Positions 8,121 through 16,167 of a DNA stretch of 64,000 nt are shown piece after piece. Each line of letters starts with the position of its first letter. The first letter of the stretch is position 1. The DNA comes from Phycisphaerales bacterium (lineage in GTDB: Bacteria; Planctomycetota; Phycisphaerae; Phycisphaerales; UBA1924). The notes under the pieces were generated by a model. That model had not been told where the DNA came from. It searched no databases and saw nothing but the letters and a program-made list of their open reading frames with translations. The position numbers were made by a program, and so were the translations under genes. The DNA lies in the NCBI GenBank assembly GCA_029260515.1, contig JAJDDC010000019.1:248001-312000 (forward strand), read 5' to 3'.

Positions 8121-8474
8121 ATGATCAACGGGGCGCACGTCGTCATCCAGTCGAAGAACCCGGAGGCCGATCGGTCATTCCTGCGGGACACGGTCGGGCT
8201 GCCAAGCGTCGATGTCGGGGACGGGTGGCTGATCTTCGGCCTGCCGCCCTCGGAGGTCGCCGTCCATCCCGAGGTGGGGGGCGGCGCCGCGCACGAGCTG
8301 TACTTCATGTGCGAGGACATCGACGCGCTGCGGGCGACGCTCGTCGCCAAGGGCGTCGCGTGCACCGAGGTGGACGACCAGGGGTGGGGAAAGCTGATCC
8401 GGCTCACGCTGCCGGGCGGCGGAGCGCTGGGGGTCTACGAGCCGCGGCACGCGCGCCCCGACAACCCTGCATGA
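8121..8474 (+). CDS. VOC superfamily (glyoxalase/bleomycin-resistance-like) protein
   Basis: This 117-residue protein has one vicinal-oxygen-chelate module: INGAHVVIQSKNPEADRSFL, then HELYFMCEDIDALRATLVAKG and a closing strand [16 protein letters not shown] ending in the usual metal-ligand Glu. The histidines and Glu fit a metal site, but the substrate cannot be told. Start 8121 is preferred because GGGAGGG lies 8 bases upstream. It ends 33 bases before the convergent esterase gene. Confidence 0.85.
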   Translation: MINGAHVVIQSKNPEADRSFLRDTVGLPSVDVGDGWLIFGLPPSEVAVHPEVGGGAAHELYFMCEDIDALRATLVAKGVACTEVDDQGWGKLIRLTLPGGGALGVYEPRHARPDNPA

Positions 8475-8507
8475 ACCGCGCCCACCGGTCGGGACGAGGC
8501 GTGCGGG

Positions 8508-9425
8508 TCACTCGAGCGCGTGCAGCGCGTCGGCGAAGGCGCGGCCGAGGGCGATGAAGCCGGCGGTGTCGTAGTGCCAGGGGTCGGAGTTGGCGTAGTC
8601 GTCGGTGTCGGTGACGAGGGCGGCGGCGGGGTCGGACTCGCAGAAGCTGGCCTGCGCGGCGCGGACGGTGTCGCCGTGGTCCCAGACCTTGCCGTCCTTG
8701 GGGTCCTGGCCCGAGTCGGAGATGCGCCCGATGGCGACGGGCAGGTCGTCGGTGCGGAGGGCGGCGCGGAGGAGATCGATGAGGTGTTTGAGGTCGGCCT
8801 CGTAGTCGGCGGCGTTGGCCTCGGTGGTGGCGTCGGACTCGCCCTGCATCCAGACGATGCCGGCGGGGATGAGGCGGTCGGGCTCGCCGTCGTTGTCGAT
8901 GTCGGCGATTGCGGTGGCGCTGGCGATGGCGTGCAGGGCGTGGTCGTACTGGTTGACGCCGGTGAGGTCGTTGACGGTCAGGGTGTAGTCGGGGTCCCAG
9001 TGGCCGGGGGCGCGGGCCCGGGGGTCGTCGGAGTTGGGGGTGATGGAGGAGCCGCCGAGGGAGTACTTGATGATGGCGATGTGGCGGTCGGGGTGGAGCT
9101 CGGCCATGCGCTTGGCGAAGGTGAGTTCGGGGCCGAAGCGGTCGGCGAGTGTGTTGGTCGTACCGTCGGAGGCGAAGCCCCAGCCGTGGCCGGGTTGGAC
9201 GGGGGCCCAGAGGCCCTCGGGGGAGGGCGTGTCGTCGCGCGTGGGTTGGGGGTGGTAGATGTATGCGCGCTGCACGGGTTGGTTGAGGTCGTCGGGGAGT
9301 TGGCTGACTGTGCCGAAGCCGTCCATGTTGGACTGGCCGCCGAGGTAGTAGAGGTGGTAGTCGGTGGCGAGTGTCGGAATCGCGAGAGTCAGGACCGGAA
9401 CAACGGCGGTGTATATGCGGCGCAT
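8508..9425 (-). CDS. Secreted SGNH-type sialate O-acetylesterase/CE6-like esterase
   Basis: A signal peptide (residues 1-20, basic start then VVPVLTLAIPTLA) precedes LYYLGGQSNMDGFG, whose Ser is the nucleophile of the SASA/carbohydrate esterase 6 family. The block VWMQGESDATTE holds the conserved GESD, and SDPWHYDTAGFIALG near the end supplies the Asp-His pair. The enzyme probably removes acetyl groups from polysaccharides outside the cytoplasm. At 305 residues it is a single-domain enzyme without a binding module. It is transcribed from a leaderless promoter, with TACGCT 6 bases before ATG. Confidence 0.88.
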   Translation of the reverse strand: MRRIYTAVVPVLTLAIPTLATDYHLYYLGGQSNMDGFGTVSQLPDDLNQPVQRAYIYHPQPTRDDTPSPEGLWAPVQPGHGWGFASDGTTNTLADRFGPELTFAKRMAELHPDRHIAIIKYSLGGSSITPNSDDPRARAPGHWDPDYTLTVNDLTGVNQYDHALHAIASATAIADIDNDGEPDRLIPAGIVWMQGESDATTEANAADYEADLKHLIDLLRAALRTDDLPVAIGRISDSGQDPKDGKVWDHGDTVRAAQASFCESDPAAALVTDTDDYANSDPWHYDTAGFIALGRAFADALHALE

Positions 9426-9431
9426 GATGCC

Positions 9432-9437
9432 AGCGTA
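9432..9437 (-). promoter_or_regulatory. -10 element TACGCT for leaderless esterase gene
   Basis: On the minus strand TACGCT is followed by 6 bases and then the ATG at 9425. No ribosome binding site is present. Confidence 0.55.
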
Positions 9438-9467
9438 CCTGGCGGGCGGCGCCGAGGTAAGGGGTGA

Positions 9468-10982
9468 CTACTCCGGATCTGCGTCCGGCTTGGAGCGTCG
9501 CCCCCCCACGATCGCGACGCCGACGAACAGGACCGAGCCGACGACGGTCGCCCAGGCGAACGCGTCTCCGATGACCGAGTACACGGTCCGTACGCCCCGG
9601 GTCGGGACCTGGGCGACCATGAGCAGCTCGGTCGCGGCGAAGTGGTCCATGGTCGTGAGCGTGCGTCCGTACGGGTCGGTCGCGATGGACAGGCCGTTCT
9701 TCGCATGTCGGACGAGGGAGACGCCGTTCTCGACGGCGCGGAAGACGCTCATGTTGGCGTGGGTCGTCGCGACGGCTTCCCAGTCGTTGGCGGGGGCGAG
9801 GAGGATGTCCGTGCCGTTGCGCCCGGACTGGCGGACGACGCTCGGGAAGTCCATGTCCCAGCAGATGACGGCGCCGATGGTCGCTTCGGGAGTCTGAACG
9901 GTCTGGAGTTGGCGGTCGCCGAGGACGGAGTGCTCGAACTGGTTGCCGCCGAACTTGTAGTGCTCGAGCACGACGTCGCCGGCGGGGTCGATGATGATGA
10001 CTTTGTTCTCGGGGCGGCCCTCGCCGTCGGGGTGGTGGGTGAAGAGGGGGATGGCGAGGTAGAGGGATTTTTCCCGGGCGGCCTGGCGCCCGCGGTCGAT
10101 GAGGGCGGGCTCGTCCTCGCTGGCGCAGATGCCGGCGGCCTCGGGCCAGAGGACGAGTTGGGCGCCGGCGTCGGCCTGGCGGCGCGTCTCGGCGAGGTAG
10201 CGGGTGTGGAGCTCGCGCGAGCGGTCGCGGAAGGCGGCGCGGTCGTTCTCGACGAGCCAGCGGATGCCCGGGCCGGGCGCGTCGCTCGTGACCGAGAAGG
10301 ACGCGATCTGCATGGTCTGCGTCGGGGTCTTGGCGAGGGCGAGGCGGAGGCCGCCCATGAATAAAACGGCGGCGAGGACGAGGGCGTAGATCGAGATGGC
10401 GCCGCGGACGGCGGGCCAGGCGCGGGGTTGCTCCCAGACCCAGTTCGCGGTCGCGCCGAACCAGGTGATGAGGAAGGTAATTCCCGCGAGGCCCGTGACC
10501 GAGACGACCTGCATGAGCGGGAGGTTGCCGTATTGGCTGTAGGCGACCGAGCCGAACGTGCCCAGCGGGTTGGCGAGCATCGTGAGGAACTCCCACGCCG
10601 TGGCGAACGCGGGGAAGACGAGGGTCGCGGCGGGGCCCTTGATGCGGGGCGCGACGAGGCGGCCGGCGAGGAAGGGGAGGGTCGCGGAGACGGAGCCGGC
10701 GACGATCGCGACGTAGCGCGCGGGCGCGGGGAGCAGGGAGGCGGGGACGAGCCGCTCGAAGTTGAACGCGGTGAGCGCGCCGTAGACGAGGCAGAGGGCG
10801 AGGAAGCCGCGGAGCGGTTTCTGGGTGTGGGTGAAGCGGATGAACAGGACGGTGACGATCCACGGCGCGAGCGGGACTGTCCACTGGCCGAAGGCGAAGA
10901 GGGCGATCGCGGCGGCGAGCAGGAGCCAGAGGTAGCTCGCGCGGTCCTTGATCGGGAAGGTGGGCGTGGCGTCGGGCGCCAT
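9468..10982 (-). CDS. lnt: Apolipoprotein N-acyltransferase
   Basis: The 504-residue protein begins with about six membrane helices. A periplasmic carbon-nitrogen hydrolase domain follows, with the catalytic triad visible in order: Glu in LVLWPEAAG, Lys in LEHYKFGGNQ and Cys in AVICWDMDFP. A final membrane helix (WATVVGSVLFVGVAIVGG) anchors it. Lnt transfers a third acyl chain to the N-terminal Cys of lipoproteins, of which two are encoded at 33558 and 34134. Start 10982 (MAPDATP) is preferred to 11105 because the added stretch is arginine/proline-rich shadow sequence. A TACACT -10 lies about 70 bases upstream. Confidence 0.88.
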   Translation of the reverse strand: MAPDATPTFPIKDRASYLWLLLAAAIALFAFGQWTVPLAPWIVTVLFIRFTHTQKPLRGFLALCLVYGALTAFNFERLVPASLLPAPARYVAIVAGSVSATLPFLAGRLVAPRIKGPAATLVFPAFATAWEFLTMLANPLGTFGSVAYSQYGNLPLMQVVSVTGLAGITFLITWFGATANWVWEQPRAWPAVRGAISIYALVLAAVLFMGGLRLALAKTPTQTMQIASFSVTSDAPGPGIRWLVENDRAAFRDRSRELHTRYLAETRRQADAGAQLVLWPEAAGICASEDEPALIDRGRQAAREKSLYLAIPLFTHHPDGEGRPENKVIIIDPAGDVVLEHYKFGGNQFEHSVLGDRQLQTVQTPEATIGAVICWDMDFPSVVRQSGRNGTDILLAPANDWEAVATTHANMSVFRAVENGVSLVRHAKNGLSIATDPYGRTLTTMDHFAATELLMVAQVPTRGVRTVYSVIGDAFAWATVVGSVLFVGVAIVGGRRSKPDADPE

Positions 10983-11052
10983 CGGTCGTGCGTCCCCCGG
11001 CACGCGGAAGCGCCGGCGCCCTGGATGGCGCGGGCGCGGGGCGTGGTGCGGG

Positions 11053-11058
11053 AGTGTA
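11053..11058 (-). promoter_or_regulatory. -10 element TACACT upstream of lnt
   Basis: On the minus strand TACACT lies 70 bases before the lnt ATG and would give a leader of about 64 nt. Its presence suggests that the reading frame running in from 11467 is not translated this far. Confidence 0.4.
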
Positions 11059-11101
11059 CTTGGGGCGTGCGCTGCGCGGGCCCGGGGGCGCCCGGGGCGC
11101 G

Positions 11102-11467
11102 GCACAGCAGGCGGGTGGCGGCCTTGCGGGCGGTTTCGGCGGCGGCGGGGGTGAGCTTGCAGGTCTTGTCGGCGTAGTCGGCGGGGAAGGCGGCGAGGTC
11201 GCGGAGGCGGGCGGCGGCGGCGACGCGGGCCTGGGCGGTGACGAGGCGCTCGCGGGTGGCCGCGGCTTGCTCGAGGGCGGCGAGGCGGTCACGCGTGGGC
11301 GGGTGGTCGAGCCAGGCGGCGAGTGTCTCGATGTCGATGTCGTGGTGCTCGCAGAGGGCGAGCAGGGGCGCCTCGGCGGCGAGGAAGTCGGCGAGAAGCT
11401 CGGGCTCGGAGACGTGGGCGGGGAGGGGAGAGGGGGGAGTTGTGGTCTGGGTGATGGTGGCGATCAT
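11102..11467 (-). pseudogene. Helical hypothetical protein, stop codon apparently lost
   Basis: From ATG 11467 the frame encodes a helix-rich protein: EPELLADFLAAEAPLLALCE, a DIDIETLAAWLDHP segment, LEQAAATRERLVTAQARVAAAARL, and ETARKAATRLL at its natural-looking end. There the expected stop is replaced by TGC (11102-11104). The frame then runs on without interruption through intergenic sequence and out of phase through lnt as far as 9749. The tail after RLL is proline/arginine-rich and not protein-like. Its ATG overlaps the TGA of an upstream coding remnant (ATGA), so it was once part of an operon. Function unknown; I interpret it as a stop-loss or decaying gene. Confidence 0.5.
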
Positions 11468-11541
11468 GGGCAATTGATCGCAGGCCGGACGAAATAGTCC
11501 AGCAGGTCGTTGAACAGCGCCTCATTATTGCGCTCAAAGCA
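11464..11541 (-). pseudogene. C-terminal remnant of a disrupted gene
   Basis: Between the HEPN gene and the helical gene one frame encodes a protein-like tail, CFERNNEALFNDLLDYF then VRPAINCP and TGA. The TGA overlaps the ATG at 11467 as ATGA, the usual junction between operon genes in this genome. The frame is open only back to about 11606 and has no start. The natural reading is that the HEPN/DUF262 insertion removed the rest of this gene. The family is not recognised. The alternative, a frameshifted extension of the HEPN gene, cannot be excluded. Confidence 0.4.
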
Positions 11542-11579
11542 TGCATGCAAGATCGGATTTGGCGCGCAAAGCTTGACAG

Positions 11580-12215
11580 TTATGCGATCTGCGACGCGAT
11601 AGTGCGAAAATCACGGGCAAACACAGTCAAGTATCTGACTGGGGGGACACTAGTGCTCCAATCCCGCAACAGCCTACCTGGACGTGATCTAGGATAACGC
11701 CTTTGAGCAAGTCGAATCGCAGCTTGGTCGAACTTGACCCGTGCGTCCTCCTGAGAATGCGCCACACGATGACGTATCGCAGCAAAATGCTCCAGTCGCG
11801 GCTGCCAAACGTGCATAGCCACCTCGTGCCGTCCGCCAGCAACGAACTGCGCACATCGCTGCGCATTCCTTGTTGGATCGTGCCAGAGAATGTACTGCCG
11901 CCCACCGTATAAGGCTTGCCTCGCAGATGTGATTGTGGCGAATCGGCCCCCGCTCAGATTCTCCACAGTACCCTGCGCAGAATAGCCGCACATGTAACGG
12001 ACAAACGTTTCTTCTAAAAACTCTTCCCATGCAAGAAAGATACGAAGAAACGCAAGCTCATGTATAAGATGTAGCTTGTACGCGCCGAAATCTCGACGCA
12101 ACTGCGATCCCGCGGGCATACTGGCGCTTGCGGCCTCGGCGGCCCGCACCAGATCCAGCGACTCGCCCAACTGCGAGATCAAATCGCCGCGCAGATCGGG
12201 CATTGACCGTGGCAT
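11580..12215 (-). CDS. HEPN-domain putative ribonuclease (partner of DUF262 protein)
   Basis: The 211-residue, mostly helical protein has a HEPN-type arrangement. A long helix pair includes HELAFLRIFLAWEEFLEETF near residues 52-71, then YMCG. In the last third comes the RHRVAH hexad (Arg148 and His153), matching the R-x4-6-H catalytic motif of HEPN RNases. It most resembles the MAE_28990/RiboL-PSP group, which is often encoded next to DUF262 proteins. Base composition is clearly lower in GC than neighbours. It starts 6 bases after the DUF262 stop with no ribosome binding site, so translation is probably coupled. Likely a toxin-like or defence RNase; activity is inferred. Confidence 0.7.
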   Translation of the reverse strand: MPRSMPDLRGDLISQLGESLDLVRAAEAASASMPAGSQLRRDFGAYKLHLIHELAFLRIFLAWEEFLEETFVRYMCGYSAQGTVENLSGGRFATITSARQALYGGRQYILWHDPTRNAQRCAQFVAGGRHEVAMHVWQPRLEHFAAIRHRVAHSQEDARVKFDQAAIRLAQRRYPRSRPGRLLRDWSTSVPPVRYLTVFARDFRTIASQIA

Positions 12216-12221
12216 ACGCTG

Positions 12222-13277
12222 TCAAAACACTAGCCTATACAGTCCGCGCAACCGCAGCTCGCGCGGATGTAGATTGTCTGTCTGGCCCTGAATGGTTCCG
12301 AGGACATAATCGCGATACGTCCGTGGAAACGCCTCGTCAGCCTTGGCAGCGTCTACGACTTCGCCTAAGGTACAGATAACTTCGCGAAGTCTTATACGCT
12401 CCGCCGCATTTAGACGTCGATGCGGAGATTCTAAACGCACGCCGGGCAGCCCGAACATGTGATGAAAGAGAGCACAATAGAGTGTGTAAAAATGCGTAGG
12501 CCTTCGCGATAGAGCCACACGAAGATCGTCGTGAACGCTCTCAGAGATAGTGTCAACTACGGCACGAAACTGTGTTTCCAACCGACCTTGTCCCGAAAGA
12601 TCGTCGTCATACTCTTTATAGTAACGGTCAAGACTAGTTTTTTTATCCTGCATCCCATGCAGGCTGGCGACAAGCAATTCGCTTGTCAACTCGACTTCGA
12701 GCATTCGTGCAATAGCAATCTCCGAAAAAACACGATGCCTCCTCCAGAATTCGAGGTGCTCACGGGCTAGGTCGTAGCACAGACGCTTGAACACTCCAAA
12801 GTACTTGCCATTTCGTAGTTCTTGCCTATTCAGCGGCACGCTGTATGTATTCAGACGGGTAAAGATCTTCAGAACTTCCTCGTCCGAAATACCCTGAAAC
12901 ACCTCAGCAGAAAATGAGTATTGCAGTATGGATTGCCGCCGTTCAATTGACAACTCTTCGAATCGCGTCCCCGACCAATCCGTCCCAAGATTGCGGGAAA
13001 GTCGAAACTTCCCATCAATGAAATCGAGGACGCTAGAGATTCGCTGCTGCCCGTCGATTACCTCCCTGACGACTCGACCTGTTTCTGGATCAGGAACAAT
13101 TCGAAGATAAATCGGAGGCACAGGCATTTCTCGAAGCAGAGTATCGATGAAGAACGATCTGGCAGGTGTCTTCCAGACATCGCGACGCTGGAACTTCGGC
13201 GTGACGTTCAGAGTCTCCGACTCTCGCCACTGAATAAAATCATGCGCTGTGTACACAGATCTCTGGGATGTCTGCAT
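12222..13277 (-). CDS. DUF262 domain protein (ParB/GmrSD-like N-terminal domain)
   Basis: This 351-residue protein contains a standard DUF262 domain: FQRRDVWKTPARSFFIDTLL near residues 29-48, PPIYLR, then EVIDGQQRISS with the DGQQR motif at 75-79. LKIFTRLNTYSVPLNRQELRN follows. In GmrSD-type restriction proteins this domain belongs to the ParB/Srx superfamily and hydrolyses nucleotides; here it stands alone without the DUF1524 HNH domain. The C-terminal half is helical. GGGAG lies 7 bases before ATG 13277 and TAGAAT further up supplies a promoter, so the pair can be expressed independently of thiC. Composition is AT-rich compared with flanks. Confidence 0.9.
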   Translation of the reverse strand: MQTSQRSVYTAHDFIQWRESETLNVTPKFQRRDVWKTPARSFFIDTLLREMPVPPIYLRIVPDPETGRVVREVIDGQQRISSVLDFIDGKFRLSRNLGTDWSGTRFEELSIERRQSILQYSFSAEVFQGISDEEVLKIFTRLNTYSVPLNRQELRNGKYFGVFKRLCYDLAREHLEFWRRHRVFSEIAIARMLEVELTSELLVASLHGMQDKKTSLDRYYKEYDDDLSGQGRLETQFRAVVDTISESVHDDLRVALSRRPTHFYTLYCALFHHMFGLPGVRLESPHRRLNAAERIRLREVICTLGEVVDAAKADEAFPRTYRDYVLGTIQGQTDNLHPRELRLRGLYRLVF

Positions 13278-13314
13278 TTAGGACTCCCGTATCGTTTGAA
13301 GCACATTCTAACAG

Positions 13315-13320
13315 GCTGCA
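13315..13320 (-). promoter_or_regulatory. -10 element TAGAAT of the HEPN/DUF262 unit
   Basis: On the minus strand TAGAAT lies 37 bases before the DUF262 ATG, giving a leader of roughly 30 nt that includes the GGGAG ribosome binding site. No strong -35 is visible. Confidence 0.45.
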
Positions 13321-13342
13321 TAGTGACAGTAATGCCTGCGAT

Positions 13343-15436
13343 TCACACAACCCGATCCTCGCTCGGCAGGTTGTGTGCCGGGGCGGTGTTGAGCTGGACG
13401 AGGGCTTCGGACTGGAGCTTTCGGGCCTCGTCGGGGTCGGCGTAGTCGGAGTGGCAGGCGGCTTTGGGCTGCCCCTCACCCGGCTCGCTGCGCGAGCCAC
13501 CCTCTCCCCCGAGGGGAGAGGGTGCGACGGTCTTCTTGGTCTTGGCGGCGAGATTGTGGATCTCGTCGGGGTTGAGGTAGCCGCGCTGGGCGAGGATGGC
13601 TTGTTGGTCGGGGGTGAGAGCGCCCGACTTGATGGGGGCGCCGGGCTTGCCGGCTGCGCCGATGCGTTCGAAGCCGTCGGCTTTGCCGGAGGCGAAGTCC
13701 TGGATCTCTTTGGAGATGCGGACGGAGCACCAGTCGTGGCCGCACATGGCGCAGAAGTCGGTGTCTACGTCGAGGTCCTCGTCGTGGAAGGCGCGGGCGG
13801 TGTCTTCGTCGAAGGCGAGCTTGAAGTGTTCTTGCCAGTTGAGGGCGGCGCGGGCTTTGGTGAGCTGGTCGTCCCAGTCGCGGGATGCGGGGATGCCGAG
13901 GGCAACGTCGGCGGCGTGGGCGGCGATCTTGTAGGCGATGCAGCCGTCCTTGACGTCGCCCTTCTTGGGCAGGCCCAGGTGTTCCTTGGGGGTGACGTAG
14001 CAGAGCATGGAGGCGCCGTGGTAGGCGATGGAGGTTGCGCCGATGGCGGAGGTGATGTGGTCGTAGCCCGGGAAGACGTCGGTGACGAGGGGGCCGAGGA
14101 CGTAAAACGGAGCCCCGTGGCAGAGGCGGCGTTGGAGCTTGGCGTTGAACTCGATCTGGTCGAAGGGGACGTGGCCGGGGCCCTCGATCATGACCTGGAC
14201 GCCCTTGCGCCAGGCGCGCTCGGTGAGCTCGCCGAGGGTTTGGAGTTCGGCGAGCTGGGCGGCGTCTGTGGCGTCGGCGAGGCCGCCGGGGCGGAGGCCG
14301 TCGCCGATGGAGAAACTCACGTCGTACTGGCGCATAAGGTCGCAGATGTCGTCCCACATGTCGTACATGAGGTTCTCGCGTGAGTGGGTGAGCATCCACT
14401 TGGCGAGGAGGGAGCCGCCGCGGCTGACGATGCCGATGAGGCGGTCCTTGACCAGTTTCAGGTGCGCGCGTCGGACGCCGGCGTGGATGGTGAAGTAGTC
14501 CACGCCCTGCTCGGCCTGGTGCTTGAGCGTGTCCATGACGGTCTGTTCGTCGAGGTCTTCGAGCTTCTTGTTGATGATCATGGAGTAGATGGGGACGGTG
14601 CCGATGGGGACGGTGGAGTGGTCGAGGATGGTCTGGCGGCAGGCGTCGAGGTCGCCGCCTGTGCTCAGGTCCATGACGGTGTCGGCGCCCCAGCGCTCGG
14701 CCCAGCGGAGTTTCTCCAGTTCTTCGTCGGTGCCGGAGGAGACGGGGCTGGCGCCCATGTTGGCGTTGACCTTGGTGCGCGTGGCGCGGCCGATGGCCAT
14801 GGGGTCGAGGTTCTTGGCGAGGTGCTTGATGTTGGCGGGGATGATGAGGCGGCCGGCGGCGAGCTCGTCGCGGACCTGCTCGGGGGTGAGGTGGGGCTCG
14901 CGGTCGGCGACGCGGCGCATTTCCTTTGTCACGACGCCGAGGCGGGCGTGCTCGAGCTGGGTGATGGGGGTGAAGCCGGCGGGGTAGGTGATGGTGCGGG
15001 TGATGCCTTTGGCGTCGGTGAAGGTTGTTGCGGTCAGCCCCTCACCTGGCTCGCTGCGCTCGCCGTCCTCTCCCCCGAGGGGAGAGGAGACCGACCAGTT
15101 GTCGGGGAGGAAGTCCCAGGCGGTTTTGTTGGAGGGGGCGGGCATGCCGGGGGTGTCGGGGGAGGAGTAGGCGTAGGGGCCGCCGACGTCTGGGGCGTGG
15201 GCGAAGGAGCCGGGGGAGGTGGTGTTGGTGTCGGAGCCGGGGATGTGGGCGCCGTGGATTGGGAGGGGGAAGGCGAGGCACGGGGCGGAGGGGGCGGGCT
15301 GGGCGGTGCGGAGCGCATCGCGCAGGCTCGCGGCGTCGCGGAGGGCGGTGGTCGTGAGGGTGTTGGCCTTCCAGGCGGGGGAGCCCTCGGCGAGGTGGTC
15401 GAGGGGGTGGTCGTTTGTCGTGTCGATGGTGGTCAA
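13343..15436 (-). CDS. thiC: Phosphomethylpyrimidine synthase ThiC
   Basis: This 697-residue radical-SAM enzyme converts aminoimidazole ribotide to HMP phosphate for thiamine synthesis. The 4Fe-4S motif CxxCxxxxC is present at Cys562, Cys565 and Cys570 (CAMCGHDWC). The core blocks [20 protein letters not shown] and [13 protein letters not shown] are intact. It is longer than usual partly because two palindromic repeats are translated in frame, as residues 117-133 and 639-655 (both reading SPLGGE...SEPGEG). The start is TTG at 15436 with GGAG nine bases upstream. A TPP riboswitch lies in the leader, so expression falls when thiamine diphosphate is plentiful. Confidence 0.96.
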   Translation of the reverse strand: MTTIDTTNDHPLDHLAEGSPAWKANTLTTTALRDAASLRDALRTAQPAPSAPCLAFPLPIHGAHIPGSDTNTTSPGSFAHAPDVGGPYAYSSPDTPGMPAPSNKTAWDFLPDNWSVSSPLGGEDGERSEPGEGLTATTFTDAKGITRTITYPAGFTPITQLEHARLGVVTKEMRRVADREPHLTPEQVRDELAAGRLIIPANIKHLAKNLDPMAIGRATRTKVNANMGASPVSSGTDEELEKLRWAERWGADTVMDLSTGGDLDACRQTILDHSTVPIGTVPIYSMIINKKLEDLDEQTVMDTLKHQAEQGVDYFTIHAGVRRAHLKLVKDRLIGIVSRGGSLLAKWMLTHSRENLMYDMWDDICDLMRQYDVSFSIGDGLRPGGLADATDAAQLAELQTLGELTERAWRKGVQVMIEGPGHVPFDQIEFNAKLQRRLCHGAPFYVLGPLVTDVFPGYDHITSAIGATSIAYHGASMLCYVTPKEHLGLPKKGDVKDGCIAYKIAAHAADVALGIPASRDWDDQLTKARAALNWQEHFKLAFDEDTARAFHDEDLDVDTDFCAMCGHDWCSVRISKEIQDFASGKADGFERIGAAGKPGAPIKSGALTPDQQAILAQRGYLNPDEIHNLAAKTKKTVAPSPLGGEGGSRSEPGEGQPKAACHSDYADPDEARKLQSEALVQLNTAPAHNLPSEDRVV
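13344..13377. repeat. Inverted repeat across the thiC stop codon
   Basis: CACACAACC (13344-13352) and GGTTGTGTG (13369-13377) are perfect 9-base arms with a 16-base loop, spanning the thiC stop codon. No T-tract follows on either strand. It marks the border of the AT-rich island. Confidence 0.6.
13472..13523. repeat. Palindromic element, family B, inside thiC
   Basis: This element carries CCCCTCACC, a GGCTCGCTGCG-type stem and the closing palindrome CTCTCCCC-CGA-GGGGAGAG. It is read in frame within thiC. A near-identical copy lies at 15038-15088. Confidence 0.85.
15038..15088. repeat. Palindromic element, family B, second copy inside thiC
   Basis: Same order of blocks as the copy at 13472: CCCCTCACC, GGCTCGCTGCGCTCG and CTCTCCCCCGAGGGGAGAG. 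It is translated in the same frame, giving an extra 17 residues near the ThiC N-terminus. Confidence 0.85.
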
Positions 15437-15506
15437 GGCGTGCGCTCCGAGAGGAGGCTCGCCGGCTGCGGGGACATGCGCGCCCGTGCGCGGGCGTGCA
15501 TCGCAA

Positions 15507-15584
15507 TCCCTCCGCCGGTGCGAACCGGATCAGGTTCTACGGGTGCATCTCAGCCCGGCTCACGTGTGGCCGCGGCGCCCCGTG
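15507..15584 (-). promoter_or_regulatory. TPP riboswitch (THI element) of thiC
   Basis: The minus strand contains the two hallmark blocks of the TPP aptamer in order: GGGCTGAGATGCACCC (with the CUGAGA that holds the pyrimidine ring) and GAACCTGATCCGG (which holds the pyrophosphate through metals). The closing GGCGGAGGGA follows. It lies about 70 bases before the thiC TTG start. The GGAGGGA end could be made available or hidden as an expression switch. No terminator hairpin with a U-run is seen between it and the gene, so control at translation is more likely. Confidence 0.95.
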
Positions 15585-15594
15585 CGATTGGGGG

Positions 15595-15600
15595 AGTGTA
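15595..15600 (-). promoter_or_regulatory. -10 element TACACT of thiC
   Basis: TACACT on the minus strand puts the transcription start near 15588, right at the 5' end of the TPP aptamer. Confidence 0.6.
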
Positions 15601-15655
15601 GGGGATGGGCGTGGGGCGTCCGGGCGCGTCGTGGGTGGGCGTGGATTGTGGGGGA

Positions 15656-16093
15656 TCAGCGGCGGGCGATGAACCACGTGCCGACGGCGCCGGCCGCGAT
15701 CACGGGCAGGGCGATGATCCAGTCGCCGCGGGCGAGGAAGGCGCCGCAGCTGGCGCTGATGAAGAACCACATGAGGGCGATAGAGATGACCTTGGCCTTG
15801 CGGGGCATTTTGACGCCCGGCTCGAGGTAGACGAGGAAGGGGCGGAAGAAGCGGTTGCGGATGAGGCGTGTCTCGAGCCAGGGGCAGCTCTTGGCGAAGC
15901 ACCAGGAGGCGAGGATGAGGAAGATGGTCGTGGGCAGGCCGGGGACGATGACGCCGACGGCGCCGAGGGCGACGAAGAGCACGCCCACGAACGCGAGCGC
16001 CCACCGCCAGGGGGTGAAGGGGATGACGGGCGTGTTGGCGCCGTCGAGAGCCTGGCTGATGGCGGCGTTGGTGGCGCCGGGGTGGGTGGTCAT
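15656..16093 (-). CDS. DUF454/YbaN family inner-membrane protein
   Basis: The 145-residue protein has the YbaN core: a membrane helix RWALAFVGVLFVALGAVGVI, then PGLPTTIFLILASWCFAKS and the amphipathic WLETRLIRNRFFRPFL. Two further helices follow (ISIALMWFFISASCGAF and IIALPVIAAGAVGTWF). The function of YbaN proteins is unknown; in several bacteria they lie near iron or haem genes. Start 16093 (MTTHPG) is preferred to 16183, which would add a proline-rich shadow. A Fur-like palindrome lies about 75 bases upstream, which would fit iron control. Confidence 0.88.
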   Translation of the reverse strand: MTTHPGATNAAISQALDGANTPVIPFTPWRWALAFVGVLFVALGAVGVIVPGLPTTIFLILASWCFAKSCPWLETRLIRNRFFRPFLVYLEPGVKMPRKAKVISIALMWFFISASCGAFLARGDWIIALPVIAAGAVGTWFIARR

Positions 16094-16167
16094 GAAGCCC
16101 CGCGTCGGCGGTCTGGCCGGTGCGGGGGTCGATTCAAGGCCCGGAGGGGGTCCGGGTCCAGCGTGGC

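Noticed and set aside
8404..11292. 962-codon open frame overlapping the esterase and lnt
   Set aside because: Low-complexity Pro/Arg/Ser sequence with no domain; the esterase and Lnt frames contain full catalytic motifs.
12531..12770. Small plus-strand frame with a hydrophobic stretch inside the DUF262 gene
   Set aside because: It is antisense to a conserved domain, has no ribosome binding site, and its hydrophobic run follows from the opposite-strand codons.
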